13,481 nt of DNA, from NCBI GenBank assembly GCA_019114585.1, contig DXFE01000061.1, positions 1 to 13,481 of the forward strand. The letters run 5' to 3'. Below the pieces are notes generated by a model, which saw only the letters and a program-made list of their open reading frames with translations, did no database searches and was not told where the DNA came from. Below, one piece after another: positions 7,475-13,481 of the stretch. Source of the DNA: Gemmiger_A avium (GTDB lineage Bacteria > Bacillota > Clostridia > Oscillospirales > Ruminococcaceae). Positions within the stretch are counted from its first letter, which is position 1; every line of letters starts with the position of its first letter. The position numbers and the translations under genes were made by a program.

Positions 7475-7508
7475 GGGAGGGTGCCTTGCGGCGCCCTCCC
7501 TGCCTTTT
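7475..7508 (+). terminator. Terminator-like hairpin within the operon
   Basis: GGGAGGGTGCC (7475-7485) pairs with GGCGCCCTCCC (7490-7500) through one T-G wobble, with a TTGC tetraloop. A weak T tract (TTTT 7505-7508) follows, and then the SD of the next gene. It probably lowers read-through or protects mRNA ends rather than stopping all transcription, because no promoter is evident before 7527. Confidence 0.55.
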
Positions 7509-7526
7509 CATAAGGAGGAACCCAAT

Positions 7527-8924
7527 ATGGAAGAAATGATGCAGCGCTTGAAAAAGCAGTTTTACGATGTGATGTACAAATACCAAAAGCCGTTTGCCGA
7601 AACCGGCGTTATGGCCAACCTGGAACGGTGGGCTACGGCAAAGCGCCCGCTGTTGGAACTGCTGCGCCGTCACCCCAACTGGCAGGAGAAAGACCTGGCT
7701 GTTGTCGTGGATGTACAGACCGGCCGCCCCATTGACAGCGATGCGGTGGATGAGGGCATCTATGCCCTGCGGGAGCTGGGCGAGCAGATGCACCTGCCGC
7801 AGGAACAGCACCGCGGCTTGTATGGCGCCCTCTGTGCGGCCGTGACAGGGTATCAGCAGTTTTTGCCGGATAACGTCAATTATCTCGAAGCGATCCAAAG
7901 CCTGGCCGGCGTCCAGTGTGCAGCCGGGCAAAAGACCAGCCGGGTCATCAATCGCATCTGCTGTAAATTTGGTCTCGACCGGTATACGGCGGAAAAGGCG
8001 GATGCGCCTGGTCAGGCCGTACACCCCTACAACGCGATTTTTGCACGGCTGTCCGATGCGCTGAATCCGCCCACGTCGGTCAAAAGGCTGGTGCTGTCCA
8101 TCCACCCCTGCGATTTTCTCGAAATGTCAGGGAAGGACAGCACCTGGCGTTCCTGCCACCGCCTCAATGGCGGTGGGTATCAGGCGGGCTGCCAGTCCTA
8201 TATGGGCGATGGGGTCAGCATGGTGCTGTTCGCAGTGGCGCCGGACCAGACCGGCCCCTATGGCGGCGTACCGCATCTGAACCGGCAGATCTTCTGCTAT
8301 GGCGATGGGGTGCTGCTGCAATCCCGCCTCTACCCGGAACCCAACGATGACGCCAATACCCTGTACCGCCACACGGTGCAGTCGATCCTGGCGGACTGTC
8401 TGCAAAAGCCCAACCAGTGGAAGGTCAAAAAGGAGATCCGCGAAAAGGACCAGTTCTGGCATACAGCCAAACAGAGCTGCCATTATCCTGACTACGATCA
8501 CGGCTACGCGATCCTGTCCCTTTTGAAGGGCCAGGACAGCTATTCGCCGCTGGAGATCGGCAGCACGTCTCTTTGCACTGTCTGCGGCCAACCGCAGTGG
8601 GAGAGCTCTCAGCTCCACTGCGGGCGCTGCCAGACGATGGCGATCTGTGCGGGCTGCGGCAAAACGCAGCCGTTTGAGGATCTCACCTATTATGAAGGAA
8701 AATTCTATTGCCCCGATTGCCTGTACAAGTGCAGCGTATGCCACCGGCATTATCTGGGCAAACCGCGCAAGGTGACCGGCCGGTTCGGGCAGCCCAAAAA
8801 TGTCTGCCCGGACTGCTACCAAGCGGTGGCATCCGTCTGCCGGAGCTGCCTGATCCATGAGGACTGCCCGACCATCGGCGGCAACCGGTTCTGCCCGAAC
8901 GCCTACAAAGGGCTGGCAGCCTGA
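7527..8924 (+). CDS. Cysteine-rich zinc-binding protein with seven CxxC pairs, unknown function
   Basis: A 465-aa protein with a clear SD (AAGGAGG about 7512-7518) and start ATG 7527. The N-terminal two-thirds are alpha-rich and unlike a family I can name. The most conserved-looking stretch is DFLEMSGKDSTWRSCHRLNGG, with W207, S209-C210-H211, followed by YQAG and QSYMGDGVSMVLF (S224-Y225-M226). The C-terminus (350-end) holds seven CxxC pairs: CTVC, CGRC, CAGC, CPDC, CSVC, CPDC and CRSC. The spacing of CAGC-(18)-CPDC-xx-CSVC is like LIM or treble-clef fingers, so several zinc ions are likely. The SCH...G...SYM...S pattern recalls the HHCVGSY...G...I core of PcfJ, which would make it a divergent relative; that is a guess. 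It is cytosolic with no signal peptide. Its stop is 16 bp before the peptidase start. Confidence 0.75.
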   Translation: MEEMMQRLKKQFYDVMYKYQKPFAETGVMANLERWATAKRPLLELLRRHPNWQEKDLAVVVDVQTGRPIDSDAVDEGIYALRELGEQMHLPQEQHRGLYGALCAAVTGYQQFLPDNVNYLEAIQSLAGVQCAAGQKTSRVINRICCKFGLDRYTAEKADAPGQAVHPYNAIFARLSDALNPPTSVKRLVLSIHPCDFLEMSGKDSTWRSCHRLNGGGYQAGCQSYMGDGVSMVLFAVAPDQTGPYGGVPHLNRQIFCYGDGVLLQSRLYPEPNDDANTLYRHTVQSILADCLQKPNQWKVKKEIREKDQFWHTAKQSCHYPDYDHGYAILSLLKGQDSYSPLEIGSTSLCTVCGQPQWESSQLHCGRCQTMAICAGCGKTQPFEDLTYYEGKFYCPDCLYKCSVCHRHYLGKPRKVTGRFGQPKNVCPDCYQAVASVCRSCLIHEDCPTIGGNRFCPNAYKGLAA

Positions 8925-8940
8925 TAAGGAGGGGAACGAC

Positions 8941-9975
8941 ATGAACGAACGTATGGAAAGCTGGGTTTTGCCCGCCAATGCGGAGGACAACACCGCTTTG
9001 GAAATCATTCTCCGCGCCACCCAGCCGGAACTGAAAACACTGCTCCAGGATTGGCTGCGCCGCCAGGGCTATACGCCGGTATCCCGCCGCGGATACCTCT
9101 ATGCCGCGGGAAGTGTGCCGGTGCTGCTGGTGGCCCATCTGGACACTGTTCACCGAGAGCCTGTCCGGGACATCTGCTATAACGCTGACCGCACAGTTGT
9201 CATGTCGCCGCAGGGCATCGGCGGAGATGACCGGGCCGGGGTCTGGATGATCCTGTCCATTTTGAGCCGTGCACGCTGCCATGTGCTGTTTTGTGAGGAC
9301 GAGGAGATCGGCTGTGTGGGAGCGCGCCGCTTTGCGCGCAGCGCCCTGGAACCGCAGGTGAACTACCTGGTGGAGATGGACCGCCGGGGCTCCAATGATG
9401 CCGTCTTTTACCAGTGCGACAACCCGGATTTTACCGAGTATATCCGTACCTTCGGGTTTGAACCAGCATATGGTTCCTGCAGCGACATCTCCTACCTGGC
9501 GCCGTCTTTGGGGGTGGCCGCCGTCAACCTCAGCTGCGGCTACTACTGCGAGCACCAGCGGTATGAGTACATCCGGCTTGACCAGATGTGCGAAAATGCC
9601 ATACGGATCGCCGAGATGGTGGCAAAACCTTCGCACCGGTTTGAATACCATGAACGGAGCATGGAACAGGACGGGTTTTGGCAAAGCGCTCTCTGGGCAC
9701 AGGGACTGAAACCGCGCCGGGAGATCGTGATGGCGCTACCACACGACGCCAGGGTCACCCTATATGGACGGGAACTCCGCAAAGACCAGTTCTGCGTGGA
9801 CCAATGTGGGAACGTATATCGCTTCCTGCCGGCCTTGCAGGGAATCCTGCCCGTGGAGCAGGCCCGGGCGCTGGACGGCGCTGGCAAGCCGGTTGCTTTC
9901 CGCGCCGGGGCTGCCCGCCGGCACCGTGTTCTCTCGGTGGAGGAAGCCCTCGAACAGATGCAGGAACGAAAATAG
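8941..9975 (+). CDS. Compact M20/M28-type zinc metallopeptidase-like protein
   Basis: Di-zinc hydrolase of the M20/M28/M42 (clan MH) fold; the substrate is unknown. The start is ATG 8941, with TAAGGAGGGG at 8925-8934. The 344-aa product keeps every metal and catalytic position in order: H66-L-D68 in LLVAHLDTVH, D96/D97 in GIGGDDRAG, E121-E122 in EDEEIG, D147 in VEMDRRG, and H205 in GYYCEHQRYEYI. Only 58 residues separate D147 from H205. In M20 exopeptidases such as PepT this gap holds a separate dimerisation (lid) domain, so that domain is missing and the layout is closer to M28/M42. A C-terminal extension of about 110 residues (230-344) is unrecognised. There is no signal peptide, so it should act in the cytosol. 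It is the last gene of the long operon, before a terminator. Confidence 0.8.
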   Translation: MNERMESWVLPANAEDNTALEIILRATQPELKTLLQDWLRRQGYTPVSRRGYLYAAGSVPVLLVAHLDTVHREPVRDICYNADRTVVMSPQGIGGDDRAGVWMILSILSRARCHVLFCEDEEIGCVGARRFARSALEPQVNYLVEMDRRGSNDAVFYQCDNPDFTEYIRTFGFEPAYGSCSDISYLAPSLGVAAVNLSCGYYCEHQRYEYIRLDQMCENAIRIAEMVAKPSHRFEYHERSMEQDGFWQSALWAQGLKPRREIVMALPHDARVTLYGRELRKDQFCVDQCGNVYRFLPALQGILPVEQARALDGAGKPVAFRAGAARRHRVLSVEEALEQMQERK

Positions 9976-10015
9976 TGTCTGCCGCTGTGTGTTGACCAGA
10001 CTGTCTCGCACGGGC

Positions 10016-10055
10016 AAAGCCGGAGCCTTCCTCACGGAAGAGCTTCGGCTTTTTT
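10016..10055 (+). terminator. Rho-independent terminator after the long operon
   Basis: AAAGCCG (10016-10022) pairs with CGGCTTT (10046-10052). The stem continues through a G-T pair, AGC/GCT, a small internal loop and TTCC/GGAA around a TCAC loop. Six T follow from 10050. Confidence 0.8.
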
Positions 10056-10077
10056 GCAGCCCTTGCCAGGTCACCCT

Positions 10078-10106
10078 GTGACAGACGGCCGGCGCTATGG
10101 TATAAT
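10078..10106 (+). promoter_or_regulatory. Sigma-A promoter for the DUF4317 gene
   Basis: GTGACA (10078-10083) is 5/6 to the -35 consensus, then exactly 17 bases, then a perfect TATAAT (10101-10106). It lies between the upstream terminator and ATG 10151, giving a 5' leader of roughly 35-40 bases. Confidence 0.8.
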
Positions 10107-10150
10107 ACCCTTTACCACCATAAACCTGTAGAAAAACAAAGAGGTATCCC

Positions 10151-11278
10151 ATGAACAAGAAAGAAATCAGCGAACTGCGCCGCCGGTTCAACCCGGATGA
10201 TAACGCCATCGGCCATATCTATGGCTGCTATATCAACACCAAAAAGGAGATCATCGCCTATCTTGACGAATCGCTGTCCACCATGCCGCCGGAGGAAGCC
10301 GAGAAATACCTGGGCCTGCTCAAGAAAGCGCTGTCCGGCCGGCCCGGCAAAAACCTGATCGATATTGTGTTCTCCACCCAGCAGGTGGCGGACAGCCCCG
10401 AGCACAAGCTGCTGATGTCGCTGCGGGACACTGAGCTCAAGGAACCGGCCGTGCGCCAGGCGTTTTACGATGCGGTCATCCAGTCGCTGGACATGGAAGG
10501 CAGCAACTATCTCGTCCTGCTGGCCCACGATGCCTATGACGTGCCGTTCAAGCGCGGGGATAGCCTGACCTTTGACCAGGTATCCGACACGGTGTTCCAC
10601 TATGTGGTCTGCTGTGTCTGCCCGGTCAAGGAGGGCAAGTCGGCGCTGGGCTTCTACTCGGCCCAGAACGAGTTCCACAACTACGGCACCAACCAGATCG
10701 TGGCCCAGCCGGAGCTGGGCTTTGTGTTCCCGGCCTTTGACGACCGGGCCGCCAACATCTACAACGCCCTGTTCTACACCCGCAAGCCCGACCAGATCCA
10801 CCAGGAATTTATCGACGGCGTCTTCCACACCGACCCGCCCATGTCGGCCGCCGAGCAGCGGGAGACGTTTGAGACAGCCCTCTCGGAATCGCTGGGGCAG
10901 GCTTGCAGCCTGCAGGTGGTGCAGTCGCTGCACGAGTGGATGCAGGACAAGATCACCGAGCACAAGGAAAACCGTGAGGAGGACCCCCTGACCATCACGG
11001 CGGCGGATGTGGGCGCCGTCCTGCAGGACTGCCAGGTGCCTGAGGCCCAGGTGCAGGCCTTCCTGGCCCAGTGCGAGGCGCATTTCGGCAAGAACGCCGT
11101 GCTGAACCCGGCCAATCTCATCCCCGGCGGCAAGCTGGAGCTGGAGACCGAGACGGCCAAGATCACCCTCGACACCGAAGCTGGCGCCCAGGTGGAAGCG
11201 CGGGAAATCGACGGTCGCAAGTATCTGCTGCTCCCCGCAGACGGCGTGACGGTCAACGGAATGGCCGTGCAGGTCTGA
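10151..11278 (+). CDS. DUF4317 family protein
   Basis: A 375-aa protein of the DUF4317 family, found in Clostridia; function unknown. The start is MNKKEISELRRRF at ATG 10151, with GAGGT at 10141-10145. Features matching my memory of the family are the N-terminal MNKKEISE-(R/K)-(x)n-GCY, the GKNLIDIVF segment, the VCPVKEGK block near the middle and FVFPAFDDRAANIYNALFYT. Length is as expected for the family and nothing looks truncated. No signal peptide, membrane segment or known catalytic motif is visible. It stands alone with its own strong promoter, and hairpin terminators lie before and after. Codon use seems by eye more strongly biased to C/G-ending codons than in the neighbours, as in a well-expressed host gene. 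It may be cargo or a host gene caught in the element. Confidence 0.85.
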   Translation: MNKKEISELRRRFNPDDNAIGHIYGCYINTKKEIIAYLDESLSTMPPEEAEKYLGLLKKALSGRPGKNLIDIVFSTQQVADSPEHKLLMSLRDTELKEPAVRQAFYDAVIQSLDMEGSNYLVLLAHDAYDVPFKRGDSLTFDQVSDTVFHYVVCCVCPVKEGKSALGFYSAQNEFHNYGTNQIVAQPELGFVFPAFDDRAANIYNALFYTRKPDQIHQEFIDGVFHTDPPMSAAEQRETFETALSESLGQACSLQVVQSLHEWMQDKITEHKENREEDPLTITAADVGAVLQDCQVPEAQVQAFLAQCEAHFGKNAVLNPANLIPGGKLELETETAKITLDTEAGAQVEAREIDGRKYLLLPADGVTVNGMAVQV

Positions 11279-11314
11279 CATCGAAAAAGCGGTCGTTCTC
11301 TTATCAATCACAAA

Positions 11315-11358
11315 GAGCAGCCGGCGGGGCAAATTTTGCCCCGCCGGCTGCTCATTTT
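11315..11358 (+). terminator. Long perfect hairpin terminator
   Basis: Two 19-base arms (11315-11333 and 11335-11353) are perfect reverse complements around a single T, followed by ATTTTG. The GC-rich stem with A residues inside and before it could also terminate transcription from the other strand. It separates the DUF4317 gene from the partition cassette. Confidence 0.85.
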
Positions 11359-11369
11359 GTTGAAGAATG

Positions 11370-11402
11370 ACGTATTGCCTACGTATAGGATAAGCATAAG
11401 AT
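11370..11402 (+). repeat. Three 11-bp tandem repeats, candidate centromere/operator (parC)
   Basis: Consecutive 11-base units begin at 11370 (ACGTATTGCCT), 11381 (ACGTATAGGAT) and 11392 (AAGCATAAGAT). Units 1 and 2 share their first 7 bases except the last, and units 2 and 3 agree at 8 of 11. The 11-bp period keeps them on one face of the helix, like the 10-12 bp iterons bound by ParR in R1-type partition loci. Their position just before parM fits such a site, though three units is few. Confidence 0.45.
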
Positions 11403-11430
11403 ACATGAAGGGAGTGTCTCTATGCTTATC
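11389..11430 (+). promoter_or_regulatory. Inverted repeat enclosing the parM ribosome site
   Basis: GATAAGCATA (11389-11398) is perfectly complementary to TATGCTTATC (11421-11430), which contains the parM ATG (11422). The 22-base loop carries AAGGGAG (11408-11414). As RNA this would hide the start codon while showing the SD; as DNA it could be an operator overlapping the iterons. Function is inferred. Confidence 0.4.
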
Positions 11431-12345
11431 TCAATCGATCATGGCAACAAACAAATCAAAGGAACGCGCTGCCCGCCGTTTGTCTCTGGCCTGCAGCAGA
11501 GCACCACCCGCCCCTTTGGGCGGGATGTATTGGAATATCAGGGAATCTACTACACATTGTCTGCACGGCGGATGCCCTACCAGAAGGACAAAACGCTGGA
11601 TGAGCGCTATTTTATTCTGACACTGTTTGCCATTGCCGGTGAAATTGAGGCCGCCGATGCCTACCGTGACGGCGTCATTCCGGTGGAACTGGCTGTCGGA
11701 CTGCCGCCCGCCCAATATGGGGCGCAGTACAAGGCGTTTGTACGGTATTTCCAGCGGGAGAACGTCACGGCGTTCACCTACCACAACAAACTGTACCGTA
11801 TTCATCTTCACTCGGTGGCCTGCTTCCCGCAGGCGTATGCCGCAGCAGCCACACGGCTGTCCGAGCTGGTGCCGGTGCCCAAGGCACTGATTTTGGACAT
11901 CGGCGGTTTCACCGCGGATTATCTGCTCCTCAAACACGGGCGGGCCGACCTGTCCACCTGCGGTTCACTGGAAAACGGTGTGATCCACCTGTACAACCGC
12001 ATCTGTTCCCGTGCCAATGCCGAATTTGACCTTTTGCTGGACGAGAGCGATGTAGACGCTCTTCTTCGCGGAGAAACGGCCGGCTTCCCGCCGGCAATCG
12101 CGCAGTTGGCAGAACAGCAGGCGCAGGGATTTATCCAGGATCTGTTCGGCACGCTGCGGGAATACCAGCTGGATCTGCGCACGGGAACGGTGCTGTTCAT
12201 GGGTGGCGGTTCCATCTTGCTGCGGGATCAGATCGAGGCGTCCGGTCGTGTGGGCAAGGCGCTTTTTATCGAGGACATCAACGCAAACGCCAAGGGGTAT
12301 GAATATCTGGCCAAGCTGATGCAGGCAGGCGGTGAGGGTGCATGA
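11422..12345 (+). CDS. parM: ParM-like actin-family plasmid segregation ATPase
   Basis: Actin-like ATPase of type II partition systems; such proteins polymerise to push sister DNA copies apart. The 307-aa product has the actin fold signatures: phosphate-1 loop SIDHGNKQIKG (4-14), phosphate-2 LDIGGFTADYL (158-168), adenosine loop MGGGSILLRD (260-269) and the ParM/Alp-type end ANAKGYEYL (288-296). AVGLPPAQY (91-99) matches the conserved GLP strand of the family. Length is normal for bacterial ParM relatives. ATG 11422 is chosen for its SD (AAGGGAG). It overlaps the ParR-like gene by ATGA, the classical parM-parR order. Upstream repeats and the hairpin may give autoregulation. Whether it stabilises a plasmid or an excised ICE cannot be told here. 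Confidence 0.88.
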   Translation: MLISIDHGNKQIKGTRCPPFVSGLQQSTTRPFGRDVLEYQGIYYTLSARRMPYQKDKTLDERYFILTLFAIAGEIEAADAYRDGVIPVELAVGLPPAQYGAQYKAFVRYFQRENVTAFTYHNKLYRIHLHSVACFPQAYAAAATRLSELVPVPKALILDIGGFTADYLLLKHGRADLSTCGSLENGVIHLYNRICSRANAEFDLLLDESDVDALLRGETAGFPPAIAQLAEQQAQGFIQDLFGTLREYQLDLRTGTVLFMGGGSILLRDQIEASGRVGKALFIEDINANAKGYEYLAKLMQAGGEGA

Positions 12346-12719
12346 CCGCAAAAAAGGATCGCGGCCGTTTTACGGTCCGCTTCAACCTGAACGATCCTGC
12401 CCACAGGCAGGCGGTCGCCTGCCTGGAGCGGCAGGGCGCCCGCAACAAGGCCAATTACCTGGCCAATGCGGTGCTTTGCTATGAGGCTGCTGCGTCGCAA
12501 TCTGCGGGCAGAACGCCGCAGGGAATCTCCCGAGCCGATATTGAGGCAGTCGTTTTGGAGGTTTTGGCAAGACGGCAATCCAAAGCCACACTGGATCTTA
12601 CGGACATACCGGACACCCATCAAAACGTCGCCCCATCAGATCACCAGAAAGAGACTTCCCAACAGGATGATGCACTGGGGCTGATCTCAGACGCACTGGC
12701 CGCGTTCCAGGGCGGGTAA
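12342..12719 (+). CDS. parR: ParR-like centromere-binding adaptor
   Basis: A 125-aa protein starting at ATG 12342 inside the parM stop (ATGA). The N-terminus RFTVRFNLNDPAHRQAVACLERQGARNKANYLANAVLCYEA has the plan of a ribbon-helix-helix domain: a short basic beta strand (about 9-15), helix 1 (18-31), a turn, and helix 2 (35-50). This is the DNA-binding fold of ParR, which bridges the centromere repeats and the ParM filament end and usually represses its own operon. The rest is polar, with a final amphipathic stretch (DDALGLISDALAAFQ) that could contact ParM. The call rests on fold pattern and position; sequence similarity between ParR proteins is typically low. There is no sign of truncation. 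Confidence 0.78.
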   Translation: MTAKKDRGRFTVRFNLNDPAHRQAVACLERQGARNKANYLANAVLCYEAAASQSAGRTPQGISRADIEAVVLEVLARRQSKATLDLTDIPDTHQNVAPSDHQKETSQQDDALGLISDALAAFQGG

Positions 12720-12777
12720 TGCCGAAAAGGTTAACGGTGCGATGCAAGGAATGTCTATGGCGTTCCATCTTCCATTG

Positions 12778-12786
12778 TGATAGAAT
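12778..12786 (+). promoter_or_regulatory. Extended -10 promoter element before the small orphan gene
   Basis: TGATAGAAT has the extended TG-n motif and a 5/6 TATAAT match. No convincing -35 box is seen 17 bases upstream (TGGCGT). It lies about 50 bases before the gene at 12837, in the 114-bp gap after parR, where nothing else is evident. Confidence 0.4.
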
Positions 12787-12836
12787 AGCTGATGTTGTGA
12801 GTCATATCGCAAGATTGGCCTACGGGAGGGTTCATG

Positions 12837-13022
12837 ATGGAAGTTGCCTATCTGCTGCCTGGCGAGGAACGGTGCGTTGCCTTGCCGTCTAAAAATGGCA
12901 AAAAGCAGATTGCCTATAGTTACCGCACAGAACATGGCGATCTTTTTGAATGCGTTTGCCAGAACAAAGAAGAGGCCGAACAACTGTGTGAAGACTGGAT
13001 CATGCGGCAGGAGCGATACTGA
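12837..13022 (+). CDS. Small hypothetical protein
   Basis: A 61-aa protein without a recognised family. Two ATGs are adjacent in frame (12834 and 12837); GGAGG at 12825-12829 is 4 bases from the first and 7 from the second, so 12837 is preferred. The sequence MEVAYLLPGEERCVALPSKNGKKQIAYSYRTEHGDLFECVCQNKEEAEQL... suggests three or four beta strands and a final helix (EEAEQLCEDWIMRQ). Its acidic/aromatic mix and regular amphipathicity argue for a real gene. It has its own extended -10 element and ends just before a bidirectional terminator shared with the convergent XRE gene. Confidence 0.6.
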   Translation: MEVAYLLPGEERCVALPSKNGKKQIAYSYRTEHGDLFECVCQNKEEAEQLCEDWIMRQERY

Positions 13023-13051
13023 GAGCGCTCACAAATTGGACCATACAATGC

Positions 13052-13094
13052 AAAAAGCTCATGGAAACCGTAACCGGGTATCCATGAGCTTTTT
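13052..13094. terminator. Bidirectional terminator between convergent genes
   Basis: AAAAAGCTCATGGA (13052-13065) is the exact reverse complement of TCCATGAGCTTTTT (13081-13094), with a 15-base loop. A and T runs at opposite ends give a U tract on both strands. It serves the small gene on the plus strand and the XRE gene on the minus strand, whose stop codon overlaps the T run. Confidence 0.88.
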
Positions 13095-13425
13095 ATTTGC
13101 GCCGTTCGGCGTTGTGTACCATCGTGTCCACCACGGCCAGAATGTCGCTGCGATCCTGCGGTGAAAGGTGATCGATCCGGCGGGAAAGTTCGACGCTCTG
13201 AATTTTGTACCCGTTATCCAGCAAATCACCCAGGATCATGTCTGAGGAAACGCCCAAAGCATTTACTATGTCAATGAAGGTGTCCAACGAAGGAAACTTG
13301 TTGCCGCGTTCCAACATGCTGATAAAGTTGGTGCTCACACCGGCGTGTTCCGCCAGATCCTCCTGTCGCCAATGAAGCTTTTTGCGGTATTTTCTGATGT
13401 TTTTCCCAATGGTTTCCAGCCCCAC
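13093..13425 (-). CDS. XRE-family helix-turn-helix transcriptional regulator
   Basis: A 110-aa DNA-binding regulator. The start is a GTG at 13425 on the minus strand, 7 bases after AGGAGG (13438-13433). Residues 6-62 form a classic Cro/C1-type HTH: IGKNIRKYRKKLHWRQEDLAEHAGVS, then STNFISMLERGNKFPSLDTFIDIVNALGVS. The tail (about 70-110) is helical and polar (SRRIDHLSPQDRSDILAVVDTMV), suited to dimerisation. There is no peptidase or sensor domain, so it is not an ImmA-coupled type in itself. Its promoter region contains a palindrome that could be its own operator. Such regulators often set mobile-element genes on or off; the target here is unknown. Confidence 0.85.
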   Translation of the reverse strand: MGLETIGKNIRKYRKKLHWRQEDLAEHAGVSTNFISMLERGNKFPSLDTFIDIVNALGVSSDMILGDLLDNGYKIQSVELSRRIDHLSPQDRSDILAVVDTMVHNAERRK

Positions 13426-13451
13426 GGAAACTCCTCCTGCCAGTATCAGTG

Positions 13452-13467
13452 TGTTACTAACAGTATA
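13452..13467 (-). promoter_or_regulatory. Candidate operator and -10 box of the XRE gene
   Basis: TGTTACTAACA (13452-13462) is a perfect 11-base palindrome around C13457. It adjoins TATACT on the minus strand (13467-13462), a good -10 box; the -35 would fall beyond the window edge. CAGTAT occurs on both sides (13441-13446, 13461-13466). A repressor bound here would block the start site, so autoregulation is plausible. Confidence 0.5.
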
Positions 13468-13481
13468 GGGAACCTCGGATG

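Larger units (their letters stand above)
1..13481. mobile_element. Segment of a conjugative element (ICE or plasmid)
   Basis: Inferred from gene content. PcfK and PcfJ are typical of Firmicutes conjugative plasmids and ICEs. They sit with a primase-like protein, a RecD2-like helicase, a ParM/ParR partition cassette and an XRE regulator in compact, mostly one-strand operons. Both ends of the element lie outside the window and no attachment site, integrase, relaxase or coupling protein is seen. The DUF4317 gene at 10151-11278 is normally a chromosomal family, so it may be cargo. Confidence 0.65.

Noticed and set aside
8683..9684. A 333-codon open frame on the minus strand opposite the zinc protein and peptidase
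   Set aside because: It spans the boundary of two well-supported plus-strand genes and shows only shadow composition.
10112..11332. A 406-codon open frame on the minus strand opposite the DUF4317 gene
   Set aside because: It is a mirror of a strongly GC3-biased gene: no SD, His/Gly/Leu/Val-rich, no recognisable domain, and it runs through the terminator hairpin.
13052..13094. Possible CRISPR-like or transposon inverted repeat
   Set aside because: It is a single perfect hairpin with A/T runs between convergent genes, which is fully explained as a bidirectional terminator; no repeat-spacer array exists in the window.

Overview
The window looks like part of a conjugative mobile element (integrative conjugative element or plasmid) from a GC-rich gut Clostridia, most likely Oscillospiraceae of the Faecalibacterium/Subdoligranulum type. 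The clues are strong AGGAGG ribosome sites, a PcfK/PcfJ pair as in Firmicutes conjugative plasmids, a DUF4317 protein (a Clostridia family), and tightly packed genes on one strand. The taxon is inferred from protein character, not from a marker gene. No integrase, relaxase, VirD4/VirB4 or rRNA/tRNA gene is visible, so integrated versus extrachromosomal state cannot be decided here.

Positions 1-9975 form one long co-directional block: a RecD2-like helicase (5' end outside the window), a two-domain protein with an acidic linker, a primase-like CHC2/TOPRIM protein, PcfK (the family that includes the Cas9 inhibitor AcrIIA9), PcfJ, a 69-aa conserved-looking protein, a small protein resembling NAD+-dependent DNA ligase domain Ia, a free-standing BRCT protein, a cysteine-rich zinc protein with seven CxxC pairs, and a compact M20/M28-type metallopeptidase. 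The first half reads as a DNA-processing module (unwinding, priming, mating-associated factors). The second half (6992-9975) is the least understood part.

Positions 9976-11358 hold an insulated single gene: a terminator, a good sigma-A promoter, a DUF4317 gene and a near-perfect hairpin terminator. Positions 11359-12719 hold a type II (actin-like) partition cassette: 11-bp tandem repeats that could be the centromere, a ParM-like actin ATPase, and a ParR-like ribbon-helix-helix protein overlapping it by ATGA. This would keep a plasmid, or an excised element, in dividing cells. The right end has a 61-63 aa orphan gene, a bidirectional terminator, and a convergent XRE-type regulator with a palindromic operator candidate in its promoter.

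Two hairpins stand out, before pcfK and before parM. In each, the Shine-Dalgarno lies in the loop and an AUG lies in the 3' arm, suggesting translational control. No gene-free stretch exceeds 300 bases; the longest, 9976-10150, carries the terminator and promoter described.
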